DNA of 41,471 nucleotides from Perkinsus chesapeaki. Its lineage: Eukaryota > Perkinsozoa > Perkinsida > Perkinsidae. The position numbers and the translations under genes are program-made. Positions 32,984 to 41,471 of the stretch are shown one piece after another (within the stretch, counting starts at the first letter, position 1; each line of letters begins with the position of its first letter). The stretch spans positions 1 through 41,471 of the forward strand of contig JAAPAO010000301.1 of the NCBI GenBank assembly GCA_013115145.1, written 5' to 3'. The notes under the pieces are model-generated. The model saw only the letters and a list, made by a program, of their open reading frames with translations. It made no database searches and had not been told where the DNA came from.

Positions 32984-33640
32984 GGCCTGGGCGGAGCTGA
33001 CATCACAGAGAGACTGCTTGTCCCGTCTATCATGCCATTGGATCCTGCCGCGTCCATTCTGTTGTCCAAAGAAACGAAGTGTTCCCTGTTACTAATGGAG
33101 TTGCCGGGCAGGATTCACCAGGAATCGAACATGTACGCCTTCTCAATATCAAATTCGATAAACAGAAGATAAAGTTAAACGAACAAAACCTATTTTTGGT
33201 GGAACAAAACTTGTAAGTAACAGAAGGAAAGCATAGATTCGAGGAATGAAACGTTGAGTTCGTAGCTATTCCCAGAATAGAAATCGAAAATCGTAGAATG
33301 AAAGTCAGAAATGGAAAATAGAAGGATGAATTCGTCTGGCAAAAGAGTGTGTTAATATGTTAACAAAACACATGCCATATTTAAACCAACAGAACCCTAC
33401 TTTCGAAGGTATGAGAATTATCGTTCTGCAACCGGTAGATCGTAAGACGCACTTATGGATTTGGTTAAAGTGCAATGAGTGCAATGAAGGAACTACTCTG
33501 GGTGTGACGTGACGCGCAAGGTGTCTCGAAAAAATGTGCCCTTTCGAATAACTTTTTCAGGAGGGCAAATATCGTATTTTGGCGACCCGTGTGGCATTCG
33601 AATACTCTTAGGAGTTACTTCACTAGCAGTCATGATGATA
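32984..33640. other. AT-rich non-coding stretch
   Basis: Purine-rich repetitive wording (aatagaaatcgaaaatcgtag, then gaatgaaagtcagaaatgg) occurs near 33270-33330. There is no gene. A tRNA-like T-loop word on the minus strand (33121-33130) lacks any matching stem. Confidence 0.5.
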
Positions 33641-34156
33641 CTAGATGGGTTTGGTCAGAAATCCTAATTTAGAAGTTCCGAAAGATCGGTTATACTGGAA
33701 GAGGTCATAGTAAAATTGGTGACATGCTGCTCTGAGGTGGCGGTTCAGGCTCGAGTAAAGTAGCTTTCCACCCGTTTCTTGTGTTTCAAAGTCGCCGGCG
33801 CTGCCAGAACTGACGCCGCGCGTGTCGCTAAAATATTCGCCTTTCTGAAAAAGTTACTCAGAAAACAGTTTCTTTCGTGACGCCTTGTAGAATGTGACAT
33901 CAAAGATTGGGATGGGACGCGCTCCAGCGACAAGGCCGGGAATGATGCCCGGCACATCAAGTGTGCGCTGCGCCTTTAGACTTTGACTGGAGCAGAGCAT
34001 TGGATTGAGCTCCAGCCGAGACCAGAACGGCTGCCGCTGATAACGATTCAATACAGCTTTATGATAGAGGGCGAACGCCGAACTGGGGTACGCCTGTGCA
34101 TAGCTACTCGCCAGCGGGCGCCTCTTACTGCGTGACGGCAGCTCTTCGTCTGACAA
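33641..34156 (-). pseudogene. Possible minus-strand gene fragment, no clear start
   Basis: A minus-strand frame (34156-33854) reads coherently: PSSAFALYHKAVLNRYQRQP, then DVPGIIPGLVAGARPIPIFD. It has no ATG, since the first possible codon is TTG and a stop lies just upstream. A 30-nt GT-AG intron (about 33853-33824) would extend it to a stop at 33641 (ending KLGFLTKPI). It could be a degraded gene, an element remnant or chance coding potential. Confidence 0.3.
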
Positions 34157-34226
34157 AGTTCGTCATCCTCATTGCGCCTTCCCACTAGACTCCTCCCTGG
34201 TCTCAACATCATCCTAGTGCACAGAA

Positions 34227-34604
34227 ATGCGTCGTTTATCCTTTATGATATTGGCTACTGCTGCGTACGTAGAAGCTGGCGAGTGTAGCTTGTTTGATCT
34301 GGAGAGGATGAGAACACAAAAGTTTGCCGATTTCTACTACTATTGCCGAATCCAAGCTGCTCACATGCCAAATAAGGTTCCTGGCATTTTGAAGGATAAT
34401 TGTGGCCTCTCTGCTGCCTGTGCTGTATGTTTCGGTCCGTATTACATTTGCCAGTTGACGTCATGCTACTTGCTGTGTAAAAATCCAACCACTACACAGT
34501 GCGGGGATTGTTTGGCAGAAAACTGTGATCCCGCTTTCCTAAAACGGACTGGACTCAAGAAGGCTCTTCCATTACCTACCAAGGAATCCTCCAAATGCTC
34601 CTAG
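34227..34604 (+). CDS. Second type of small Cys-rich secreted protein, 125 aa
   Basis: A single exon with an N-terminal signal peptide (MRRLSFMILATAAYVEAGEC). The mature part has about 14 cysteines spaced differently from the WNYC family: YYYCRIQAAHMPNK, CGLSAACAVCFGPYYICQLT, SCYLLCKNPTTTQCGDCLAE and NCDPAFLKRTGLKK. The CxxCxGPxYICQ and CGDCLAENC clusters suggest a compact disulphide-rich fold. I do not recognise the family. Its position among the WNYC copies suggests a locus of secreted, probably host- or environment-facing proteins. Confidence 0.7.
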   Translation: MRRLSFMILATAAYVEAGECSLFDLERMRTQKFADFYYYCRIQAAHMPNKVPGILKDNCGLSAACAVCFGPYYICQLTSCYLLCKNPTTTQCGDCLAENCDPAFLKRTGLKKALPLPTKESSKCS

Positions 34605-35531
34605 AACAATTCTCACACCCTCTAGCTAGAAGTTGACCCTACCTTCAGCTTGCTTAAACGAGTCACTTCCCTCTCAGAGGCCGTCACTGCTGTGCCACTA
34701 GCTACTTACTACAGTACCAACATGTTATCGTGGAGAAGAGTACCTCAGACATGCTCGGGCTTTATGCTGCACAATCAAATGCCGCATTCTGCTTGACCCT
34801 AATTTTGCCGAGGAAAATAGTGTTGACTGCTCAGATGGCATGTAATCACCTTGTCATCTAATGCTTTAGCCCGGACTCCTCTTTAAGTCATCGAGTTTAG
34901 TCCCATCTCTTTTGGATTTCATGGAGATATTCGCTTGCTCTGAGTTGTTAATTCAACTGGGATGCGTTGTACAGGAGATGTTGCTAAAGCCGCGTTACGT
35001 CTTGCGCACTCTGGCTTGCCTGTGCAGAGTGTGCCACGGTATTTCATGAGTATTCCTATCGTGGTGGATTATGAAACTGACCCCGTCGCACCTAGATGAA
35101 TCCACTCGCGGAAGAATCTAATCTACGATATCATGTACTAGTCATTCAATGCCATTGTCCTCGAAGATGGAAACTGCCGGTATTCTGGTGGCGTTTCGAC
35201 TTGGAATAAGTTGGAAATCATGATCCAACTCCACATCACTGGATGGAACTATTCCAATTTTCACATTCCTCGCGAGCGGAACGCCGGCAATTTCGATTTG
35301 GCATCATATCAAGCGCTGTACTACGAAGACCTACTGCTGCTCGAGTTGACTGTTCTGCACACAACGTTTGCATGCAGAGCACGCATGTGTTGCGTTACGA
35401 ATCTATGGGCTGTATTGCTCTGTTGACTATTTCCTGATTATCCTTTTCAGGAGGCTCAACGTTCACTTTGGTCCAGTTGAATACATCTCATTCTTCCATA
35501 TCCTCAGTTATTCGATATTTAAACATTTTCA
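34605..35531. other. AT-rich spacer before family copy 4
   Basis: About 930 bp without a supported gene. Short frames at 35211-35437 have no features. The last 20 bp (cgatatttaaacattttca) match the sequence just upstream of copy 3. Confidence 0.5.
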
Positions 35532-36087
35532 ATGCTTCATCGAGTTGTCTCCGTCGCTCTTGTTGGTTTGGTTTATTCGACTGATTGGAATTACTGCCAA
35601 GAATTATGCGAACAAACTGAAGGTTGCCCGAACTACAAGTGGGGTTCCTATTGTAAGGGTAACGGTGTTTGCTTTGGTCTACTGCAACTAACCGAGGATC
35701 AGTACTGCTTCGAGCCTACTGATATGTACTACTCGTTTGACTGCAACGATCAAGTACTTGATCCGGTTCCTTGCCCTGTTGTTGACAAGACATGTTCCGA
35801 TCTTTGTGATGAGACCCCCAAGTGCAAGAACTCTAAGTATGGTTCCTACTGTAAGAGCTATGTGAATCAGCCTGGTCCTTATGTCTGCTTCGGCCTCTAT
35901 CACTCTGATGGCCCTCATCTTTGCTTTCAACCCGTCGATGGTGATTGTGATGGTACTCCCGTGTTATGCCCAAGTCAAGTTGACTGAGTGGATAACCCTT
36001 TCGTTTTTACGTCTAATTGAAACTAATGTTTCTACAAGTCTATCGCTCATGCGATTCTGATATTTAATAAGCCAGTCTGGCAAACAA
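35513..36087 (+). repeat. Duplicated block, copy B (pairs with 30211-30785)
   Basis: Near-identical partner of 30211-30785, about 5.3 kb apart and in the same orientation. It covers the coding sequence and about 95 bp of 3' flank. Confidence 0.85.
35532..35987 (+). CDS. Cys-rich two-repeat secreted protein, family copy 4 (subtype B)
   Basis: A single-exon 151-residue protein. The mature sequence from TDWNYCQELC to the terminal PSQVD is identical to copy 3. The DNA differs only at scattered synonymous sites (for example CAG/CAA, GTT/GTG). The signal peptides differ: MLHRVVSVALVGLVYS here against MLHQILSIALVGLVYS in copy 3. The pair therefore shows strong constraint or recent gene conversion over the mature region. 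Confidence 0.85.
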   Translation: MLHRVVSVALVGLVYSTDWNYCQELCEQTEGCPNYKWGSYCKGNGVCFGLLQLTEDQYCFEPTDMYYSFDCNDQVLDPVPCPVVDKTCSDLCDETPKCKNSKYGSYCKSYVNQPGPYVCFGLYHSDGPHLCFQPVDGDCDGTPVLCPSQVD

Positions 36088-36456
36088 GTTACCGCTCGTG
36101 CGAGGTTGATCTATCCTGTTGTCGTTGAGTTGATCTTGATGAGTTCGGACGACTTTCATAATTAGGTTATAGATGATGAATCACCATTGTTATCATTAGG
36201 AGAGGAGCTGCTCAGGAGCATGATGCGTCTCTTTCCACCATGGGCATCATCCGTGGAATTGCGACCCAAGTTATCGATTCTGCCATGTAACTATATAATT
36301 CTACTCTAGACGGTACAATATTGGATATTACTAGAACGCTGTAATGCTTTCAACTTCATCAGTTAGCATGCTATACGCAGAACTCTTCAATCAAATGGGG
36401 GAAAGCCCGAAATATTTATAAAGTAAACGAGATGGTAAACAAGATCTCCGTGCCCT
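36088..36456. other. Spacer between copy 4 and the TTLL gene
   Basis: AT-rich and without a gene. It separates convergent transcription units (copy 4 on plus, TTLL on minus), so both 3' ends lie here. A TTTATAAAGTAAAC patch sits near 36415-36428. Confidence 0.5.
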
Positions 36457-39388
36457 TCATCTGACAACGGATCTTGAACGAGCTCTCAGCTTTCGAGTAT
36501 TCTGTTGTTGGTTACCATCAGTAAAGGTGTTCGGCACTTGATGACACCATTGACATGTAAAGCTAGCATCAAGCTGTCGTCCAGGCATCCGTGCTAGCGG
36601 ACCGGCGGCATCACGGGAAGCTCTCGCCTTCACTGCGTCTTTTACACCGACAACTCCGCTATGTGCTGTGTTACCGCAGCAGATAAGGTCAAATTTGCCC
36701 CTGACTGAGCCCTCGCTACTGGAGCTGCACAGTTTTCGCCAGTCCGATCTGTAGGATGCAGCGCTGCCTTTCGGCCTTGCATATGGATCCACACAGAAAG
36801 AGAACACACCATTGAGCATATCGGGGACGTAGTCTTTCAGCAAGGCTGATGATTCTTCCAAACATGGATTCGAGTTTACTTCGATTAGCCACACACCACC
36901 ATTTTCGTCTATCATGAAGTCATACCCAAATATTTGGAAAGAGTTGCTGTTGGGCGACCGAAACTGTTTTAGCGTCGCGTGCAGTGACACCGCCATTGCT
37001 CGGTACATCGCCAATCGCATGCTCCCGTGAACGTCTAGTTTTGCGGGGCATCCAGGATTCCCGGCGTTCGCATCAGCGTAGGCTTGCAGCTCATCAAATG
37101 ACATCTGATTGCCGTCCTCAAACTGACCGTAATTTGCTCCATGTTTCTGTATAGCGTTATTGCATAAGTGCATCATCTTATCGCCTTCCCCATCCCTTCT
37201 TGAAGCGTCGTAAGGAACCTGCCAAAGCGCAGCTTGAATACGTAAAGGCGGATAGGACGATACCGATGCGGTCCTTATATATCCTTCTCTATAGCAATAT
37301 GCATGAAGAGTTGGTGTTAATACAACCCACATACGGATGTCGAACTTCCTATTGTTGATGAGCATCGGCCTGTCAATATATCTGCCAGTCAACTATGAAA
37401 CTGAAGAGGACAGTGTATGCCCACTTCTGTAGGACCCAGTCAGTGGGGGTGCCTTTGTTTGCCTTATTATTTCCTCCTTTGCTTGAGGAGCACTTCTGCG
37501 TGTCACCAGCTGCGGACCTGTCGCATTCCATTCAGTGCGCTTTCATCCCATGGTCTCCGCAGGCCCGATCGCGTCTCCAATTTGGCTTACTTGTCATTTC
37601 TCGCGACTTGTCCCCCCTCCACAGAAGTATTCTCACCATCGTTCTTGGGCGACGATGAACTACTCGCAGCCGTAGATGCTACACTATCAGACCTGAAACT
37701 GACAGAGTGGCCGACACTGATGACCAATATCCCTCACCTCGATCTGACGGCAATATCTTGCTCTATCTTGGTATCAGCTTTGGACTGCTCACGGATGGTC
37801 GAAGATCTGAATTCAAAAACGTACGGTACTAGATTTCTTAAGCCTTACTGCTTTCGTTTTGCCTTTATAACAGGTTCAACACTCATGCTTCGAGCTCGAC
37901 GTAAATCACCGGGCATCTGAAGAAGAAGCGATAACTTTGTGGCGAGGAGCGCCTCACATCAACAAATTCGGGTATGACGCCTCGGCGCAACAGCCTGTGA
38001 TGAGGGCCATTGTTCTTGAACACCGCCTGTCGTAGCTCTGCTGGTGTTCGAATGACCTGATAAAGATTCTAATCAGGTAAACTAGAGAGCGTCTACTTTG
38101 ATTCCTCGACCGCGACTGAGGGCTGCTGGCTTCAGCATCCACTGAGGGTCGATATCCCCAGACTCTGGGACGAAACTCGCCGGCATCGAGTAGCAAATGG
38201 TGAGATTGGATGGTAAGCTGGACACGTCAGAGGAGCGGCTTGTGACCTATCAACATAGGGTCATGCAGGAAGCTGACCGCGGTAGCTTACTAGACGGGAT
38301 ACAGTTGGAGAATGGTCCGTAGGAAGCAGGAATCGATTGGTACCGACGCACAGACTGCTAGGGACGAGAACCTGCAGAGTCGGGCGGTTGCTGCGGGAGC
38401 AAGTGTCACTTATGCTCACATTGATATCCCTATTTTTATTGCTCAATCTCTCGTTCTTTACTTCAGTGCTTCCACCTCGTGAGCGAACCTGTTAAATCAG
38501 TGAAGATCCCAATTGTCATCGATGCCTCCACCTTTGTCATGATTTCCGTTGCTAATAGAAAGTCCTCAATCCCGAATGGCGTTGCCATCGGACCAACGTA
38601 ATCAATACGCTTCAGTGATACGATGATCGAGACAGGAACGATCTGCTACAACTGCGATTATGGACACTGGCTTCTGCCTACCTCCCATAGATTGATGTCG
38701 ACCTCCGCACAGTATCTAGCTAGGTTCCGCAGGAGTGCCGCTTTTGTGCCTAAGTCCAGTTCATTCAGCCTAGTCTATTCTAGGCCTTACATAGCTCGTG
38801 GCAGCCCCCGAAGTAATTGACCAGTTGCGGCTGGCATATTGCTGTACCACCCAAATCATGAGCATTGGCCATTCGCCGGAGGGTCTCCGTGGCATTTGGA
38901 AGGCTCTGTTTCCACTTGAGATTGAACATGCCTAACAGTGTCGGCTCAAGACCACTCCGACCGATGCAATTCCTACTGTAGCAAAACTCAGAGTAGCTGG
39001 CTTGACTTGTCACCACAACCCTCCACCAGGGCCGATTCGCTTTCATCATTCTTTCTATTGCACTATGATTATTGCCAGCGCAGAGCACGAGGCTGTAGCA
39101 GGTGCCTGGATGATAGCTGCCAAGCCTTGAGGATAGCAAGTGTCAATTTACCTTCAACGTGTTGAATAGCATCGTCATAGCTCAGAATGTGCCCTGAACG
39201 ACAACAGCCCGCATACGCATCGACACCAATATATTGTGCAGTGTACCTGGAGCCAGGCTATCAGATCCCTCCTCCCAAGCCAAGGCTGACAGTATGGCAG
39301 CTCTGTTCTTTGAAAAAGGTATGTCAGTATCGGTATAGGTCCAGCTTCGACCAACTGATCTTGTCCTCCTCACAGATTCCTTCACCAT
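36457..39388 (-). CDS. Tubulin-tyrosine-ligase-like (TTLL) enzyme, multi-exon
   Basis: TTLL enzymes ligate amino acids (Tyr, Glu or Gly) to tubulin or other proteins through an ATP-grasp fold. Minus-strand pieces in order: AILSALAWEEGSDSLAPGHI, GRSGLEPTLLGMFNLKWKQ, QPQLVNYFGGCHEL, KAALLRNLARYCAEVDIN, MPASFVPESGDIDPQWMLKP followed by AALSRGRGIKV, then a Ser/Lys-rich insertion, then DWVLQKYIDRPMLINNRKFD, and FGYDFMIDENGGVWLIEVNS followed by NPCLEES. The KP...SRGRGI, QKYIxRPxLI..RKFDIR and DEN..WLIEVNSNP motifs are the ATP and metal sites. The large last exon is about 36457-37397, ending with a basic Cys-containing tail. The start at 39388 and some middle junctions (38250-38560) are provisional. 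Tyr, Glu or Gly specificity cannot be told. Confidence 0.8.
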
Positions 39389-39711
39389 GTCATTCGTGTG
39401 GGCAGCCTCTTTGCCTTGATTAGTGCTTGTACTCGATTGCTTCTGATCATCTAGCCTAGGCAGCCTTCCTTCATCACACCTTTCTTCAAGACTACCACGT
39501 TGCTTGCGGTGATGCTTGGATGTATTATCTAAAGAGATCGTCTATAGCGCAAACATGCGTGTGGCACACACCATCAGTTCGCTGAGTGCCTTGCCGCCTC
39601 CGCTCAAGTAGCGGACAGCCTCTAACAGCCCTCGACGTAGGTGCTTCAAATGATGGTCGTTCGTAAACTAACGTGGATGCTCGTCTCTGAAACAGTAAGT
39701 CGGGTGCTCTT
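39389..39711. other. Spacer between two minus-strand genes
   Basis: It should hold the TTLL promoter and the 3' end of the next gene. A minus-strand 78-codon frame (39525-39761) overlaps the neighbouring gene and has no features. Confidence 0.4.
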
Positions 39712-40056
39712 CTAATCTTGAGTAAAGATACCATAGCAAGTGGTTGGACTATTCCCGCCACTTCGAGCCTGCTCCTGCCGTTGGTGGTCGTCTCTCGAGG
39801 CGTAAATGACGATAGCGATGTTCGACCGCGGTGAATGCCTAAATGATAGTTTTAGGTGCTCATATGTTTCGGACTGACCGGCAAATCTAGAAGTGTTTAT
39901 CGCGAGGGTTTTAGGGAGCGCTGGTTTGCCACCGTACACTCTAGGGATTGTTGACCGACGCGTTACGGCGTTAGTGTCGTTGGTGATGTTATCGTTAGAT
40001 GGTTGAGTTGATGATTGGTTTAATGAAGACACCGAGGGTATGCTGCTGATAAGCAT
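39712..40056 (-). CDS. Unrecognised 114-residue protein
   Basis: A single frame from ATG at 40056 (MLISSIPSVSSLNQSSTQPS) runs to TAG at 39712. The N-terminal half is Ser/Asn/Thr-rich. The second half is better ordered (RVYGGKPALPKTLAINTSRF, then SNIAIVIYASRDDHQRQEQ). Upstream the frame stays open with a hydrophobic stretch but has no ATG. It lies 145 bp downstream of the RIO2 stop on the same strand, so it could also be 3' untranslated sequence or a short independent gene. Confidence 0.35.
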   Translation of the reverse strand: MLISSIPSVSSLNQSSTQPSNDNITNDTNAVTRRSTIPRVYGGKPALPKTLAINTSRFAGQSETYEHLKLSFRHSPRSNIAIVIYASRDDHQRQEQARSGGNSPTTCYGIFTQD

Positions 40057-40200
40057 CTCAGCAGTACACCCACAACAACGACAAGAACGGGTCCTATGAG
40101 AGGATAAGATTGACGACACAAGATGCAATGGAGAATAGGAAGAAACTGGTACGTAGAGGAGGATGATGATAATATACAGCAGTGGTGGAGGAGGAGGCAA

Positions 40201-41471
40201 CTAAAGCCACGATCCCAAAGAGCTGCTTTCTTTGATCTCTCGTTGGTTCTGTCGAGCGTCTCGTGACTTCTGTACATTCGGCTTTGCCTTGTTCTTGGTA
40301 CGCAGCTGGCGATTAACCTAAGCATTAACAGCAACTACAAGAGGCACAAGTAGCATCGGATGGCCATTTCGTATTCAGTCTGCCGAGCTTACCTTCGCAC
40401 GAACGTCTTTCTCCTGAGGCTTCCGTCGCTGCTTCCTAAGAACGTGATTCTGGCTCTTAATAACTCGACGTTTCTCTTCTCTGTCTTCCCATTCAGATGC
40501 CGTTGACTGCCATTGAAAATAACCAGCATACACAGGGCAATAACTCACTCCTTGATCCTCATCTGCTTCGGCATCATCCTCTTCCTTGCCCTCACCAGCG
40601 CTTTCCTTGTTCGCCACTGTGTCATTCTGCAGCTCGGCCAGGAGGCTCTCAAGAGACTCGTCGGCTTCAGTGAGCTCCGGGCACTCCTCTTCATCTAGCT
40701 CTGCGAAGGCCTGAGTTCCGACACTTCCCAGCAGCCTGTGGCTTCTTCGTACTGCGCAGCTATCCATAAGGAGCTTGTCCTCGCCCTCGCTCAACACACT
40801 GTCGAGATTGATACCTTCCACCTTGGTCTTGGCACGGTATACAGGAAGGACATCCTCTTCGAAAGAGGGCACAGTGTCGACAACGTACTTGTGGTTTTTG
40901 GCAAAGTAGGTTGCTATGCAGTTGACATCTCTGAGAGGGCGGCATAGTGACGAGCACGAGAGGGCGGCAAGTCGGGCTACCTTTCAAAGATACGCTTGGC
41001 ATCTGGATGCTCGACGGAGAGAACTTGCGGGAAATCTATGACGTAGACCTCGTAGTCCTCGACTTCACTGAGCTCGTCCAAAGGGTCAATTCGACTGAGG
41101 GATGAGGGCAGTGCCGGCATGTTGCATTAAGCTAGAGCAACCTACACTGTCCGTATAAGAAGATTAAACTCGTTGAAGTCTCCGTGGATAACACCACTCT
41201 GGGCTATGCTCAGCAATAGTGACCTGATGGAAGAGAGCCCATGTGAGAGATGCTTTGGTCATAGAGAAGGCCAAAGTGCGGCTTATAACCGCGACCACCA
41301 TTTGACTGGGAGAACATAGGCACCCAGAAGAGTCCGAATGAGGAGCTCGAGGCAGCGAAGTCGCGGCCGCGCCTTCGCGACAGCTCTACGGGATCCATTT
41401 TTTAGCTCCTCCCGACAGTTTATGGGGCCAAGCGGTATGCTTCGTTTGGCGGCATTTTTATTAACTAGACG
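40201..41471 (-). CDS. RIO2: RIO2 atypical protein kinase, truncated at right edge
   Basis: RIO2 is an atypical kinase/ATPase needed for cytoplasmic maturation of the 40S ribosomal subunit. The minus-strand sequence has the family catalytic loop GVIHGDFNEFNLLIR (about 41160-41200), the metal-binding YVIDFPQVLSVEHPDAKRIF (about 40990-41050), then RDVNCIATYFAKNHKYVVDT leading into PSFEEDVLP (about 40875-40945). An acidic hinge and a basic C-terminus follow, ending with exon NRQLRTKNKAKPNVQKSRDA and the stop at 40201. The DFPQ motif and HGDFNEFN loop separate RIO2 from RIO1. The N-terminal winged-helix and P-loop parts lie beyond the window; the most upstream exon (about 41280-41400) is only partly resolved. 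Confidence 0.85.

Noticed and set aside
33090-33130. Minus-strand tRNA (GTTCGATTCC word)
   Set aside because: The T-stem does not pair and no acceptor-stem partner or anticodon arm is found at the right distance.
37417-38480. Plus-strand coiled-coil gene opposite the TTLL
   Set aside because: The minus strand encodes the TTL ATP-binding motif KP..LSRGRGI within the same region, so the plus-strand frames are most likely antisense shadows.
38480-38600. Retroelement protease-like peptide on the plus strand (IPIVIDASTFVMISVANRK)
   Set aside because: The resemblance is weak, no other element domains are nearby, and the minus strand fits TTLL exons.

Overview
The window is eukaryotic nuclear DNA from a compact protist genome. 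Almost every gene is cut by many short GT-AG introns, mostly about 30-60 nt, so single open frames show only fragments. I spliced the genes by hand, using frame closure and domain continuity. Wherever I list all exons, their lengths sum to a multiple of three. The gene content and the AT-richer block of small Cys-rich secreted proteins suggest an alveolate, most likely a Perkinsus-like parasite. That assignment is inference from general impression, since no marker gene is present.

Left part (1-4058). After a poly-C edge there are two minus-strand genes: an unrecognised 213-residue protein (481-1526) and a complete TBC-domain Rab GTPase-activating protein (2061-3904). The TBC gene shares a 154-bp divergent promoter region with the first plus-strand gene.

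Central plus-strand run (4059-26387). Tightly packed genes encode a U2AF65-like RNA-binding protein, a coiled-coil protein, a possible perilipin-like protein, a C-terminally anchored membrane protein, a SAP-like/RING-H2 E3 ligase, a long EF-hand/coiled-coil protein, a GST-fold protein with a long disordered region and a His-rich tail, a DCP1-like decapping cofactor, a type I L-asparaginase, a small RRM protein and two unrecognised proteins. RNA metabolism is a recurring theme (U2AF-like, RRM, DCP1), but eukaryotic neighbours need not be functionally linked.

Accessory-looking block (about 26.4-36.4 kb). It is sparser and visibly richer in A and T. It holds four copies of a two-repeat, 16-cysteine secreted protein family, a second unrelated Cys-rich secreted protein, and one coiled-coil gene. 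Two family members (30230 and 35532) encode the same mature protein but differ in the signal peptide, and they share a near-identical 3' flank.

Right part (36457-41471). All genes are on the minus strand: a tubulin-tyrosine-ligase-like enzyme whose ATP-grasp domain is split by a Ser-rich insertion, a short unrecognised protein, and the 3' part of a RIO2 kinase running off the right edge. I saw no rRNA, tRNA, CRISPR array or complete transposon.
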